A DNA stretch of 46,435 nucleotides from NCBI GenBank assembly GCA_937907455.1, contig CALESQ010000011.1, positions 1 through 46,435 on the forward strand. The letters run 5' to 3'. This document shows, piece by piece, positions 8,201 to 14,546 of this stretch. The notes below the pieces were generated by a model. That model had not been told where the DNA came from, searched no databases, and was given only the letters and a program-made list of their open reading frames with translations. How positions within the stretch are numbered: the stretch's first letter is position 1; the number at the start of each line of letters is the position of its first letter. Origin of the DNA: an uncultured Caldilineales bacterium. GTDB lineage: Bacteria > Chloroflexota > Anaerolineae > JAAEKA01. The position numbers and the translations under genes were made by a program.

Positions 8201-11033
8201 GGCCGCAGTAGCCCGCATGTTCAGCGCCATCAAGGCCGAGATGAATCGCCGTATGGCGCTCTGCACCGATACCGGGGCCAAGGACATCATCGAATACCGG
8301 CAAAAGGGCTTGCACCTGACGCGCGAGCCGTTCCCGCACCTGTTCATCATCATTGACGAATACGCCGAGATGATTGATGACAACCCCGACTACAAGGCCG
8401 AGCTGGAGAGTATCACCCGCGTGGGGCGCTCCATCGGCGTGAATTTGGTGCTGGCTTCGCAGCGCCCCAAGGGTGTCACCGACCAGATGCGCGCCAACAT
8501 CAAGCTGCGCCTGTGCCTGCGCGTCGAGGAAACCGATACCAGCCGCGAGCTGCTGCGCAAGCCCGACGCGGCCTACCTGCCCAACGGGATGCCGGGCCGC
8601 GGCTATTTGCAGATCGGCAACGATAGCCTGGAGCTGATCCAGGTGTCGTACACCGGCGAAACGCAGCCCGATGACCGCCCCGGTGCCACGCTGGCCGCGG
8701 GCGAGGAAGCGCCCAAGCTGTACGATGCCGTGGTGAATCTGGCCCGCGAGCTGAACCACGGCCAGATGGCGCCCAAGCCGTGGCCTGCCTTCCTGCCGCA
8801 GCAAATCAGCCTGCAAGCGCCGATTGTGGATGCACAGAACAACCGCACCTTCACCCTCACCACCGAGGTGAGCGCCTGGCTGCGCGGCGACACCGCGGGC
8901 CTCTGGCCGGGGGTGGACTGGCAGGAGGGTGCGCTGCGTCCGGTGGCCGGGCTGGTGGATAATCCCACGGTGGTGCAGCAGTTCCCCTTGCGTTTCGACC
9001 TCAGCCGCAATCACCTGGTGGTGCTGGGCGACTCGGGCTGGGGCAAAACCTCCATGCTGCGCACGCTGGTCACCAGCCTCGTCACTACCCATACTCCCGA
9101 CGAGCTGCATGTTTATCTGGTGGACCTGGGCGGGCGCAACTTCCGCAGTCTGGAGGGCTTTCCGCATGTGGGCACGGTGATCTACGCCGACGAGGAAGCC
9201 TACGAAGAGCGCCTGCAACGCCTGCTGGGCAAGCTGGATCGCCTGGCTGATGAACGCTCGCTGCTGCTGGCCGAGGCTAACGTCAACAGCCTGTGGGAAT
9301 ACAACGCGCGCAACAGGGAAACGGCACTGCCCGCGCTGTTGGTGGTGATTGATAACTTCGCCGACCTGTACGAAAACTACGAGGTATTGGTGGAAAGCGC
9401 CTTGATGCCGCTGGTGCGCCGTTCGCTGGCGCTGGGCATCAGCTTTGTGGTGTCAGCCAACATCCCCAACAACATGCCCAGCAAGCTCTACGCGCTGTTC
9501 GGTGAACGCATCACCTTCAAGCAGAGCAACACCGACCGCCTGCTGGACATTGTGGGCCGCGGCGCGATGGAGATTGACGACATCCCCGGTCGCGGCTATA
9601 TCCGCATCGGCAAAGCGCCGCTGTTGTTCCAGGCTGCGCTGCCGGTGGGGCTGTTTGATGCTGATGGCCGCGCGGCCACGCCGGAAGCCGACGATCTCGC
9701 CGCCATCGGGCGGCAAATGTGGCAGAGGCTGCGGGCAGGCGACCTGGTTTGGCAGCACCAGCCTGACCACATTGACATTTTGCCGGAAACTGTGCCGTTG
9801 ATCGAGATGCTGCGCACCGTAGGCCCGGCCGGAGAGCGGCGCATCGAGGGCGTGCTGGGTCAACTGGAAAACCTGCACCCGGCGCGCAGCTCGCTCAAGG
9901 CGCTGGGGCCGCACTTTGCGGTGGTTGGGCCGCCCCTGTCCGGCAAAACCACGGTGATGCTGAACTGGATTTTCTCGCTGGCCGAGCGCTACGGCCCCGA
10001 TCAGGCGCTCATGGTGTTGATAGATACGCAACGCAAGTTGATGGATTACGGCGGGCAGCACAAAGTGAGCGATCTGCCGCATGTGCTGGCCGCGGTGTCC
10101 GAGATCGAAGACCTGGAAGCGCTGCTGACTAACCTCACCGCGGAGGGTGTGCTGATGGCTGTGGCCAACGCCGCGGCGGGTGTCAATGCGCGTGCCCGCG
10201 AGCTGTTCATCTTTATTGACAACTTCGATGATTTCAGCGAAGAGCTGGAATCGCAACGCAGCCTGATGGATGGCTTCAGCCGCCTGTTGCGCCGCTTCCA
10301 GCGTGAGGGTATGCACTTTGTGGTGGCCTTTGCGCCGGAAGCCAGCACCTCCGATGTGCGTCGGCGCATTTTGTCCTCGAACTACGGCATCGGCCTGCAA
10401 ACCTCGCAGGCGGTAGATGTGCTGAAGGTGGCGCGCACGCCCGCGGCGGTGCGTGACGCCTCGCTGCCTGTGGGCCGCGGCTATCTGATCAAGTCGGGCC
10501 AGCCGGTGATGATCCAGATTGGCAGTCCGTATCACAGCATGATTGCCGGTGGCGAGAGCAGCCATGATGATCTGGAACAACAGGCAGAACGCCAAATCGA
10601 GGCGCTGGATGCCTGGGTGGAGCGCATCAGTCGGCACTACGGCGATAGCCGCGCCGCGTGGCTGTCAGGCGCGGACACTGCGGCCCAGTCCACCGCGCCG
10701 GTGTTGGGTCGGCCCAGCCCCAAGGTAAGCAAAATGCTGGCCCTGTTGCAGCGCGCCATGCGCGTGGAGGCGCAGCAGGACGCGCAGAACGGCCATAGCG
10801 TCACCGACAAGCTGCTGTCAACCGATATTGTGTTGTGGCAGGATGAAGCCACGCTGTTGGGGCTGGTGAAGCAAATCTGGCGCAACAACCTGCTGCAATC
10901 CGGTTTTGACGACACGGGCGCGGATTTGTTTGTGGATAACTCCGATGAAACCTCCATTCTGTCCGAGGCCGAGCGCATTCTGGACGGCGCTGAAGCCGCG
11001 CAGGAAGAAGAGAGCGAGGTAGTGAGGGAATGA
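2238..11033 (+). CDS. Giant EccC/EssC-like type VII secretion ATPase with seven P-loop domains
   Basis: This gene encodes 2931 residues. The N-terminus has the proline-rich RPPR...PELP segment of EccC proteins, then two membrane helices (about 41-58 and 61-83) and a coiled-coil/D0-like region; no FHA domain is seen. Seven Walker A lysines follow: K566, K925, K1259, K1606, K1937, K2270 and K2570. Domains 1, 3 and 5 are D1-type (G-S/T-GxGKSE, LVDYKGGGAF, Walker B D669-E, D1362-E, D2040-E). Domains 2, 4 and 6 are D2-type (GxGKT, LDLGGRN) with D-N in Walker B (D1027, D1708, D2372). Domain 7 resembles D3 (GPPLSGKTTV, D2661-N). Typical EccC/EssC proteins are about 1300-1500 residues with three ATPase domains. 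The likely role is the motor of an ESX-like export system at the cytoplasmic membrane. A 24-bp gap links it to the pseudokinase gene. Confidence 0.9.
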   Translation: MNNPLVIDRPPRIQPELPFDEIEIPAPPEKNQSGWERLSQMALPLVMIVSFVFMGAMGGRNLLMMIPMSLAVVASGGIAVYSYIRENRKMAEAKRSYEERLVELTKQMHVYHDMQRRFFHYNYPDTQTIFRVVKNARAEVEKAERTLRADTRLWERRTSDKDFGVIRLGIGALPSTVVFRFSKAEDMDDPQVRAALKLEQDSRFVDNIPVILALRQPWVPQSTVQSEESSGKEEQAEEARAAFTPVTHAVGMAGERSAVYNAARALLAHFVTFHAPMDARVAILAARKQEWAWTDDLPHSQADSETEYRFFLDQIKPEDTAEKAFDEADEGPLMGYLEGLRRLLATRKIKMESQDDQQAKGDPTLPFHLVVIDLMDTTYDENSPLYDIESDAAVSILIEQGAALGAAVLFLVPERAKVPSGCQAVIEVEQTTPATNSKSQSFQRLHFRYAEVGVNSFRYVGAADAIANIKHMDALVRELAQYEVRQGPGAGLAGAVPFMDLFGFRSLEELENDAVAKWQKSVLPRQANWLRCKIGRMAGNKARTMVFSAKRDGVHGMVAGSTGSGKSELLISLIAGMAVTYDPSVLNFVLVDYKGGGAFKEFADLPHCVDIITNLEGDAVTRMFTAINAEMKRRQKLNADSQTKDIVDYRRKGLHQTLAPYPYLFIIIDEFAEMIADRPEYKAELESITRVGRAQGVSLILAAQRPSGVTDQMRSNIKFRICLRVETPGESREMLRRTEAAFLPPGIPGRGYLQVGNEEIELMQVAYTGERYRDPRQPADAANQDQDLPELYKVIIKSLQAKAAEIGCAPQYAPWPEFLPRHLVLTDTLIAEDPTAKAISAPRYLPEVETITAGRPWKNTLSLNPELAQWLAGSSGWRAAQDWERFAVRPVIGLVDNPYAARQLPLVLDLPRGHAVIFGGSGWGKTTFLRTLALSLAATHSPDHLHMYLLDLGGRNLAALSHLPHVGAVVNPDEAGYEERVEQVLRELDDQVEKRKTILANAGAPDIYKYNQSHPDAPLPAVLLAIDNFVEFRETFGGDAQAEGVETAMDRFVTLARQAKPFGIHCVVTVDQLNALPMQLYNLFTERLTLKLGDASEYRQIVGGFVADLPDVAGRGYVKAAGQPLSFQIALPLNLERGPLQEPANEAKEIERLGAAMHAFMAQSGRKYRLPARVDALPRSILFKQILARKYGLELDETFLDRLKEVTKTQWAKSSDSDLADWLRVTIGVVSGNRLREMHLEAKADGVHGLIAGGTGAGKSELLMTLIVGLALNYDPSILNFVLVDYKGGGAFAPFTDLPHCVDTITNLNKAAVRRMFTAINAEMDRRMALCVDKSVANIVEYRAKGYHLSYQPFPHLFVIIDEYAEMISENPEFKDELDRITRVGRSIGVNLLLAAQRPTGVTDQMRANIKYRICLRVEAVDTSREMLRRSDAAFLPNGMPGRGYLQVGNDNVELIQVAYTGENYPYAAPLEGGRQPKFYDVAVALCNELLAEAGAARPRTPWPPFLSPRMTLADPLSRGYVDAAALPLLTLGQSQTEAAQTLMLNPLAVAWLAGRGRWPGVSWEWAALRAVVGLLDDPANARQLPLVVDFSKGHAVLFGASGYGKTAFVRTLIASLACTHSPDEFQAHVLDLGGRNLEVLTSLPHVGTVILPDEAGYEERVQQLLREMNDIVDGRKRKFAEAGVSTLFEYNALGTQRIEPAILLVVDNFAEFIETFGNPNEAEDETSALYAFVALARQAKAYGIHILITANRFNVLSNKLFSLFTERLSLRLSDSGDYSSVVGSNAEVEETAGRGVVRAGRVPLNFQVALLPGAVQGEQVRGEAKLVRDLGQAMQAYIAKSGRPFRTPLRIDALPKSSSYRQVLTELRELDPNKPFMAELERSTRATWARNATAEHADWLRVTLGISSGMRKRTLALEAKRDGVHGLIAGGTGSGKSEMLMTMIVGLALNYSPDILNFVLVDYKGGGAFKPFERLPHCVDIVTNLNKAAVARMFSAIKAEMNRRMALCTDTGAKDIIEYRQKGLHLTREPFPHLFIIIDEYAEMIDDNPDYKAELESITRVGRSIGVNLVLASQRPKGVTDQMRANIKLRLCLRVEETDTSRELLRKPDAAYLPNGMPGRGYLQIGNDSLELIQVSYTGETQPDDRPGATLAAGEEAPKLYDAVVNLARELNHGQMAPKPWPAFLPQQISLQAPIVDAQNNRTFTLTTEVSAWLRGDTAGLWPGVDWQEGALRPVAGLVDNPTVVQQFPLRFDLSRNHLVVLGDSGWGKTSMLRTLVTSLVTTHTPDELHVYLVDLGGRNFRSLEGFPHVGTVIYADEEAYEERLQRLLGKLDRLADERSLLLAEANVNSLWEYNARNRETALPALLVVIDNFADLYENYEVLVESALMPLVRRSLALGISFVVSANIPNNMPSKLYALFGERITFKQSNTDRLLDIVGRGAMEIDDIPGRGYIRIGKAPLLFQAALPVGLFDADGRAATPEADDLAAIGRQMWQRLRAGDLVWQHQPDHIDILPETVPLIEMLRTVGPAGERRIEGVLGQLENLHPARSSLKALGPHFAVVGPPLSGKTTVMLNWIFSLAERYGPDQALMVLIDTQRKLMDYGGQHKVSDLPHVLAAVSEIEDLEALLTNLTAEGVLMAVANAAAGVNARARELFIFIDNFDDFSEELESQRSLMDGFSRLLRRFQREGMHFVVAFAPEASTSDVRRRILSSNYGIGLQTSQAVDVLKVARTPAAVRDASLPVGRGYLIKSGQPVMIQIGSPYHSMIAGGESSHDDLEQQAERQIEALDAWVERISRHYGDSRAAWLSGADTAAQSTAPVLGRPSPKVSKMLALLQRAMRVEAQQDAQNGHSVTDKLLSTDIVLWQDEATLLGLVKQIWRNNLLQSGFDDTGADLFVDNSDETSILSEAERILDGAEAAQEEESEVVRE

Positions 11034-11182
11034 GAGAGACAGGGAGGGGGTGAAAGGGGGAGGTAGCGTTGCGGCACGGTCACCATCAACCTACCTCTCA
11101 CCCACCACCACCCTCCTGTTTTTCTGATTTTCCAATCTCCCCGCCTAAACCATCCCAATCTCCCCGCCTTTGGCGTACCAAT
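11034..11182. repeat. Convergent intergenic gap with a short direct repeat
   Basis: This gap separates the convergent EssC-like and phosphofructokinase genes. CCAATCTCCCCGCCT occurs at 11132-11146 and again at 11155-11169 (23-bp period), with a weaker third start near 11178. On the minus strand the unit reads GGGGAGATTGG, which resembles part of the palindromic repeat at 24.4 and 33.6 kb, but the match is short. GAGGTAG near 11069 could pair with CTACCTC near 11092. No convincing intrinsic terminator was seen. Confidence 0.4.
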
Positions 11183-13405
11183 CTACCCAACCTGCCCTGC
11201 ATCCGGTGTCATCGCCAGACGCAGTAGCTGTTCTTTCAAGCCATACCACCACTGTTCACGCGGGCGGCCGCCTTCTTCGTTCAGAAGCGCCATGGCTTTA
11301 TCCATCGGCGTGACCTCGATCTTTTTGCCCAGCAGACCAATGACGTTGGCGGCGTTGTCGTCTTCGCGGATTTGTTCCAGCAGGTGGTTGATGCTATGGC
11401 TGGCTAAGCGGCTGCCCTGAATGCGATCAAACGGCGAGGGCGAGCCGCCGCGTTGCAAGTGCCCCAAAATGGAGGCGCGTACCTCGAATTCGTCGTGTCC
11501 TTCTTCCTGCATCACCCGACGGATCACATCCGTGTTGTAGTGACGTGAGGCGTTTTCGCCCATCATAAAAATGCCCAACGACTTGCCCGACTGGAAACCC
11601 TCGCGCAGGTCTTCCACCCCTGCCCGCAGGTCTTCCAGCGAAATGCCGTCTTCCGGCAGATAAGCTTGTTCAGCACCGCAGGCCAGCGCGCTCATCAACG
11701 GCAAATAGCCGCAATCGCCGCCCATCACTTCGATGATGAAGGCACGATGCGTGGAACCGGCGGTATCCTTGATCTTGTCTACGGCGTCTATGATGTTGTT
11801 CAGGGCTGTATCAGCCCCAATCGTGTAATCAGTGGCGGGCAGACTGTTGTCAATGGTAGCAGGCAGGCAAATGATGGGGATGTTGAAGCCTGGGTAGCGG
11901 TTACGGCGGCGCACCAATTCGGCCACATTGTGATAGGCGTTCAGGCCGCCCAGCACCAGCAGGCCGCGTATCTCGTGCTGTTGCAGTACCTTTTCCAGTT
12001 GGGCAAAGTCTTCTGGCTCGAAATCATAGCGTCCGGAGCCGAGTTTGGTGCCGCCCTGTCCCACCCAGCCGCTCACCGACATCCATTCCAGCGGCTCGAT
12101 CTGGCCGTTGACCATGCCGCGAAAGCCGTTGATGCCGGCCACCACGCGCGCACCCGCGTTGAGTGCCAGGCGCACCGCCACGCGCGCCGCTGCGTTCATG
12201 CCGGGGGCATCGGCACCCGCGGTGACGATGGCTATTGTGCCCAGCGTCTTGTTGGGCGGCTCAGGTGTGGCTTGTGTCATCACCTTCAGCAGGTTAAGCT
12301 GATCGCGAAAGCTGCTGCCGCGCAGTGAAAGCGCTGAGGAGTACACACCTTCCTCGATTGCCTTGCCCACTGCCTGACTTTTGCTGATTACCTCTTCCAG
12401 CGGGGTGGCAGTTGGCTTGTTGTTCACCATGCCGATCATGCGCGGCGAGGTGTCGGCGGGTGCATCCAGCAGGTTATCAATGGCTGCAATGCCCAGGCGG
12501 GTGGAAAGAATGCGGTCAAAGGCGCTGGCTGCGCCGCCGCGCTGCACATGACCCAGCACGGTCACGCGGGCCTCTACGCCCAGTTGCTTTTGCAGGATTT
12601 GCTGGATCGTTTCAGCCCGGATGGGCAGGCCATCCGGGTGACGCGCGCCTTCAGCCACCATCACGGTGACGTGACGGCGACCTGCCTCGCGGCCGCGCTG
12701 CAAAGCCTTTACCATCTTCTGATGCCAACGCGGGTCCATCTCCTCTTCCGGGATCAGCACCCAGTGACCGCCGCTGGCCAGCGCGCTGGTGAGCGCCAGA
12801 TAGCCGCAGTTGCGCCCCATTACCTCTACCACGAAGGTGCGCTGATGCGCCGAGGCGGTTGATTCCAGTTGGTCTACGGCACGTATAATGGTTTGCAGCG
12901 CGGTGTCCGCGCCGATGGAAATGTCTGATCCGTACAGGTCGTTGTCAATCGAGCCGGGCAGCCCCACCACGCGCAGCGGCGCAATAGGTTCACCGTCTAC
13001 CTGCGGCAATGCGCCCTCAAGCCTCAATTCGCTGATTAAACCTTCCCATTCCTGGCACAAAATCAGCGCACCGGTGAGCGAGCCGTCGCCACCGATCACC
13101 ACCAGGCCGGTGATGCCGCGGCTGTAGAGGTTCAGCGCAGCCTTCTTGCGCCCTTCGCGGGTGCGGAAATCAGCCGAGCGCGCCGTGCCCAGCATGGTTC
13201 CACCCTTTTGCAGAATGCCGCCCACCGAGCGCCAGCCCAGCGGACGTAGTTTGTCTCCGCCTTCCACTGCGCCTTGCCAGCCTTCGTAGATGCCGTACAG
13301 TTCCGCGCCACGGCTCAAACCACCACGCACCACCGCGCGTACTGCCGCATTCATGCCGGGGGAATCGCCGCCGCTGGTGAGAACACCAACTTTCATTGTC
13401 GCCAT
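11183..13405 (-). CDS. pfkA: Tandem-domain (eukaryote-like) 6-phosphofructokinase
   Basis: This gene encodes 740 residues, two fused PFK domains where ordinary bacterial PfkA has one of about 320. AGGAGG lies 5 bases before the first ATG, favouring it over the ATG three codons on. The N-terminal half keeps the catalytic set: TSGGDSPGMNAA, GGDGS for ATP, GSIDND for proton abstraction, and MGRNCGYLA. The C-terminal half keeps the fold and TAGADAPGMNAA but has GGLNAY in place of GGDGS and TIDNS in place of TIDND, which mirrors the regulatory C-half of eukaryotic PFK. It should phosphorylate fructose 6-phosphate in glycolysis, with the N-half catalytic and the C-half probably allosteric. The phosphate donor was not determined. 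It may be transcribed with the gene 41 bp upstream. Confidence 0.93.
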   Translation of the reverse strand: MATMKVGVLTSGGDSPGMNAAVRAVVRGGLSRGAELYGIYEGWQGAVEGGDKLRPLGWRSVGGILQKGGTMLGTARSADFRTREGRKKAALNLYSRGITGLVVIGGDGSLTGALILCQEWEGLISELRLEGALPQVDGEPIAPLRVVGLPGSIDNDLYGSDISIGADTALQTIIRAVDQLESTASAHQRTFVVEVMGRNCGYLALTSALASGGHWVLIPEEEMDPRWHQKMVKALQRGREAGRRHVTVMVAEGARHPDGLPIRAETIQQILQKQLGVEARVTVLGHVQRGGAASAFDRILSTRLGIAAIDNLLDAPADTSPRMIGMVNNKPTATPLEEVISKSQAVGKAIEEGVYSSALSLRGSSFRDQLNLLKVMTQATPEPPNKTLGTIAIVTAGADAPGMNAAARVAVRLALNAGARVVAGINGFRGMVNGQIEPLEWMSVSGWVGQGGTKLGSGRYDFEPEDFAQLEKVLQQHEIRGLLVLGGLNAYHNVAELVRRRNRYPGFNIPIICLPATIDNSLPATDYTIGADTALNNIIDAVDKIKDTAGSTHRAFIIEVMGGDCGYLPLMSALACGAEQAYLPEDGISLEDLRAGVEDLREGFQSGKSLGIFMMGENASRHYNTDVIRRVMQEEGHDEFEVRASILGHLQRGGSPSPFDRIQGSRLASHSINHLLEQIREDDNAANVIGLLGKKIEVTPMDKAMALLNEEGGRPREQWWYGLKEQLLRLAMTPDAGQVG

Positions 13406-13446
13406 AGCTGCCTCCTGAAATCAAAGCGTTGGGTCTGCACAAGCAC

Positions 13447-14364
13447 CTAGCGCCGGGAAGTGCCGCATTTGCGGCAAAACTTGTCGTTGCTTTCGTATTT
13501 CTGGCCGCACTGGGGGCAGAAATTGTTAGCCGAGGCTGCCGCGCGGTCTGTTGCTGTGCCGGCGGCGCGTGGTGATGGGCCGCGTTGCCGCTCTGCCTGG
13601 CGTCTGGCTTGGCGTGAACGCGGCGTAGCGTTGCGCTGGCGCAGCCAATAGAAGCCCGCTGCACCCAGCAGCAGGGCAGCCAGCGCGCCCAGCAGCCACG
13701 GCAGCCAGGTGCTTGTCTCGGCCTGTTGCGCAGCCACCACCGCATTGGCGGGCGCAGGGGTCACTTGCGCGCTGACCGATGGATCAGCGTCGGGTTTGGT
13801 GTAGCTCACCTGCAAGGCTATGCGCTCGCCCGCCTGCAAGGGGCCGGTGGCTAGCGTGTAGGTGGGATTGCCCTGGGCATCGGCCGCACCCGCAGCCATG
13901 GGCGGATCTGTTTGCAGGGCCGTGGCGCGCGCCGGCTGGCGCAGCGACAACGTTGCCTGCTCGGCAGCATACGGCGCTGCAAAGTCCAGGGTAAAACTGC
14001 GTGCCGGTGGTGCCGTGATGATGTCGGCATAATACTCCACCACAAAGCGCGGCTGATCCAGCTCAAACTCAACCACTTGGGCATTGTTCGCGGCTGTGGT
14101 GGTTGCCGCCAACGACAGCAGCTTGCCGGTGGCATCTGGATAGGCTATCGCGTGCAGCACCGCTGCCTCTGGCAGGGAGACCTGTAATGACTGCGGCAGG
14201 GGCACATCCTCGGCCAGCGTGCCGTTGATGATCACCAGCACCGCAGGCTGATCGTACTCCGGCCAGATTTGCACATCCAGCCCAGCCAGGCGCGGCGGTG
14301 CAGCCTGCGGCAGAGCCAGTGCAAACACAAAAGAAACGAGTTGCAAAAGTTTGAAAAAGATCAT
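13447..14364 (-). CDS. Exported membrane protein with C-terminal zinc ribbon
   Basis: This gene encodes 305 residues. An N-terminal hydrophobic signal segment (residues about 3-20) precedes an extracytoplasmic beta-rich domain. An Ala/Leu-rich membrane helix near residues 215-235 follows (TWLPWLLGALAALLLGAAGFYWL), then a basic linker. The C-terminus is a CPQC...CRKC zinc ribbon with CxxC-x10-CxxC spacing, which would sit in the cytoplasm. The function is unknown. The gene lies 41 bp upstream of the phosphofructokinase gene and is read from a good promoter at 14414-14442, back to back with the acetyl-CoA synthetase promoter. Similar signal-domain-TM-ribbon proteins occur in Chloroflexota, but I cannot assign a family. 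Confidence 0.8.
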   Translation of the reverse strand: MIFFKLLQLVSFVFALALPQAAPPRLAGLDVQIWPEYDQPAVLVIINGTLAEDVPLPQSLQVSLPEAAVLHAIAYPDATGKLLSLAATTTAANNAQVVEFELDQPRFVVEYYADIITAPPARSFTLDFAAPYAAEQATLSLRQPARATALQTDPPMAAGAADAQGNPTYTLATGPLQAGERIALQVSYTKPDADPSVSAQVTPAPANAVVAAQQAETSTWLPWLLGALAALLLGAAGFYWLRQRNATPRSRQARRQAERQRGPSPRAAGTATDRAAASANNFCPQCGQKYESNDKFCRKCGTSRR

Positions 14365-14413
14365 AAGGTATCCAGACTGTTAACCTGTTCGGAATAGTGC
14401 AATCGCTTGACTT

Positions 14414-14442
14414 ATTGTACTCAAAGGGCATTTGTTGTGCAA
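14414..14442 (-). promoter_or_regulatory. Sigma-70-type promoter for the zinc-ribbon protein gene
   Basis: On the minus strand, a -35 TTGCAC (14437-14442) and a -10 TACAAT (14414-14419) are 17 bp apart. Transcription would begin near 14407, about 40 bases before the ATG at 14364. It faces away from the promoter at 14465, leaving about 20 bp between the two -35 boxes, so a shared regulator is possible. Confidence 0.65.
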
Positions 14443-14464
14443 CCTGTCACCTATGGCAAGCTGT

Positions 14465-14494
14465 TTGACATTCGTTCCAGCTGCGTGCTACAAT
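14465..14494 (+). promoter_or_regulatory. Sigma-70-type promoter for acetyl-CoA synthetase
   Basis: A consensus -35 TTGACA (14465-14470) and a -10 TACAAT (14489-14494) are separated by 18 bp. The predicted start near 14501 leaves a 5' leader of about 45 bases before the ATG at 14547. Confidence 0.7.
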
Positions 14495-14546
14495 TGCGCC
14501 GTCTTTGAACCCTCGTTTCATTCGCTTGTGCAGGAGGCTTCCGCTG

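Noticed and set aside
11666..12328. 220-codon plus-strand frame opposite the phosphofructokinase gene
   Set aside because: Its composition is that of an antisense shadow (Gln/His/Ala-rich), with no domain or ribosome site.
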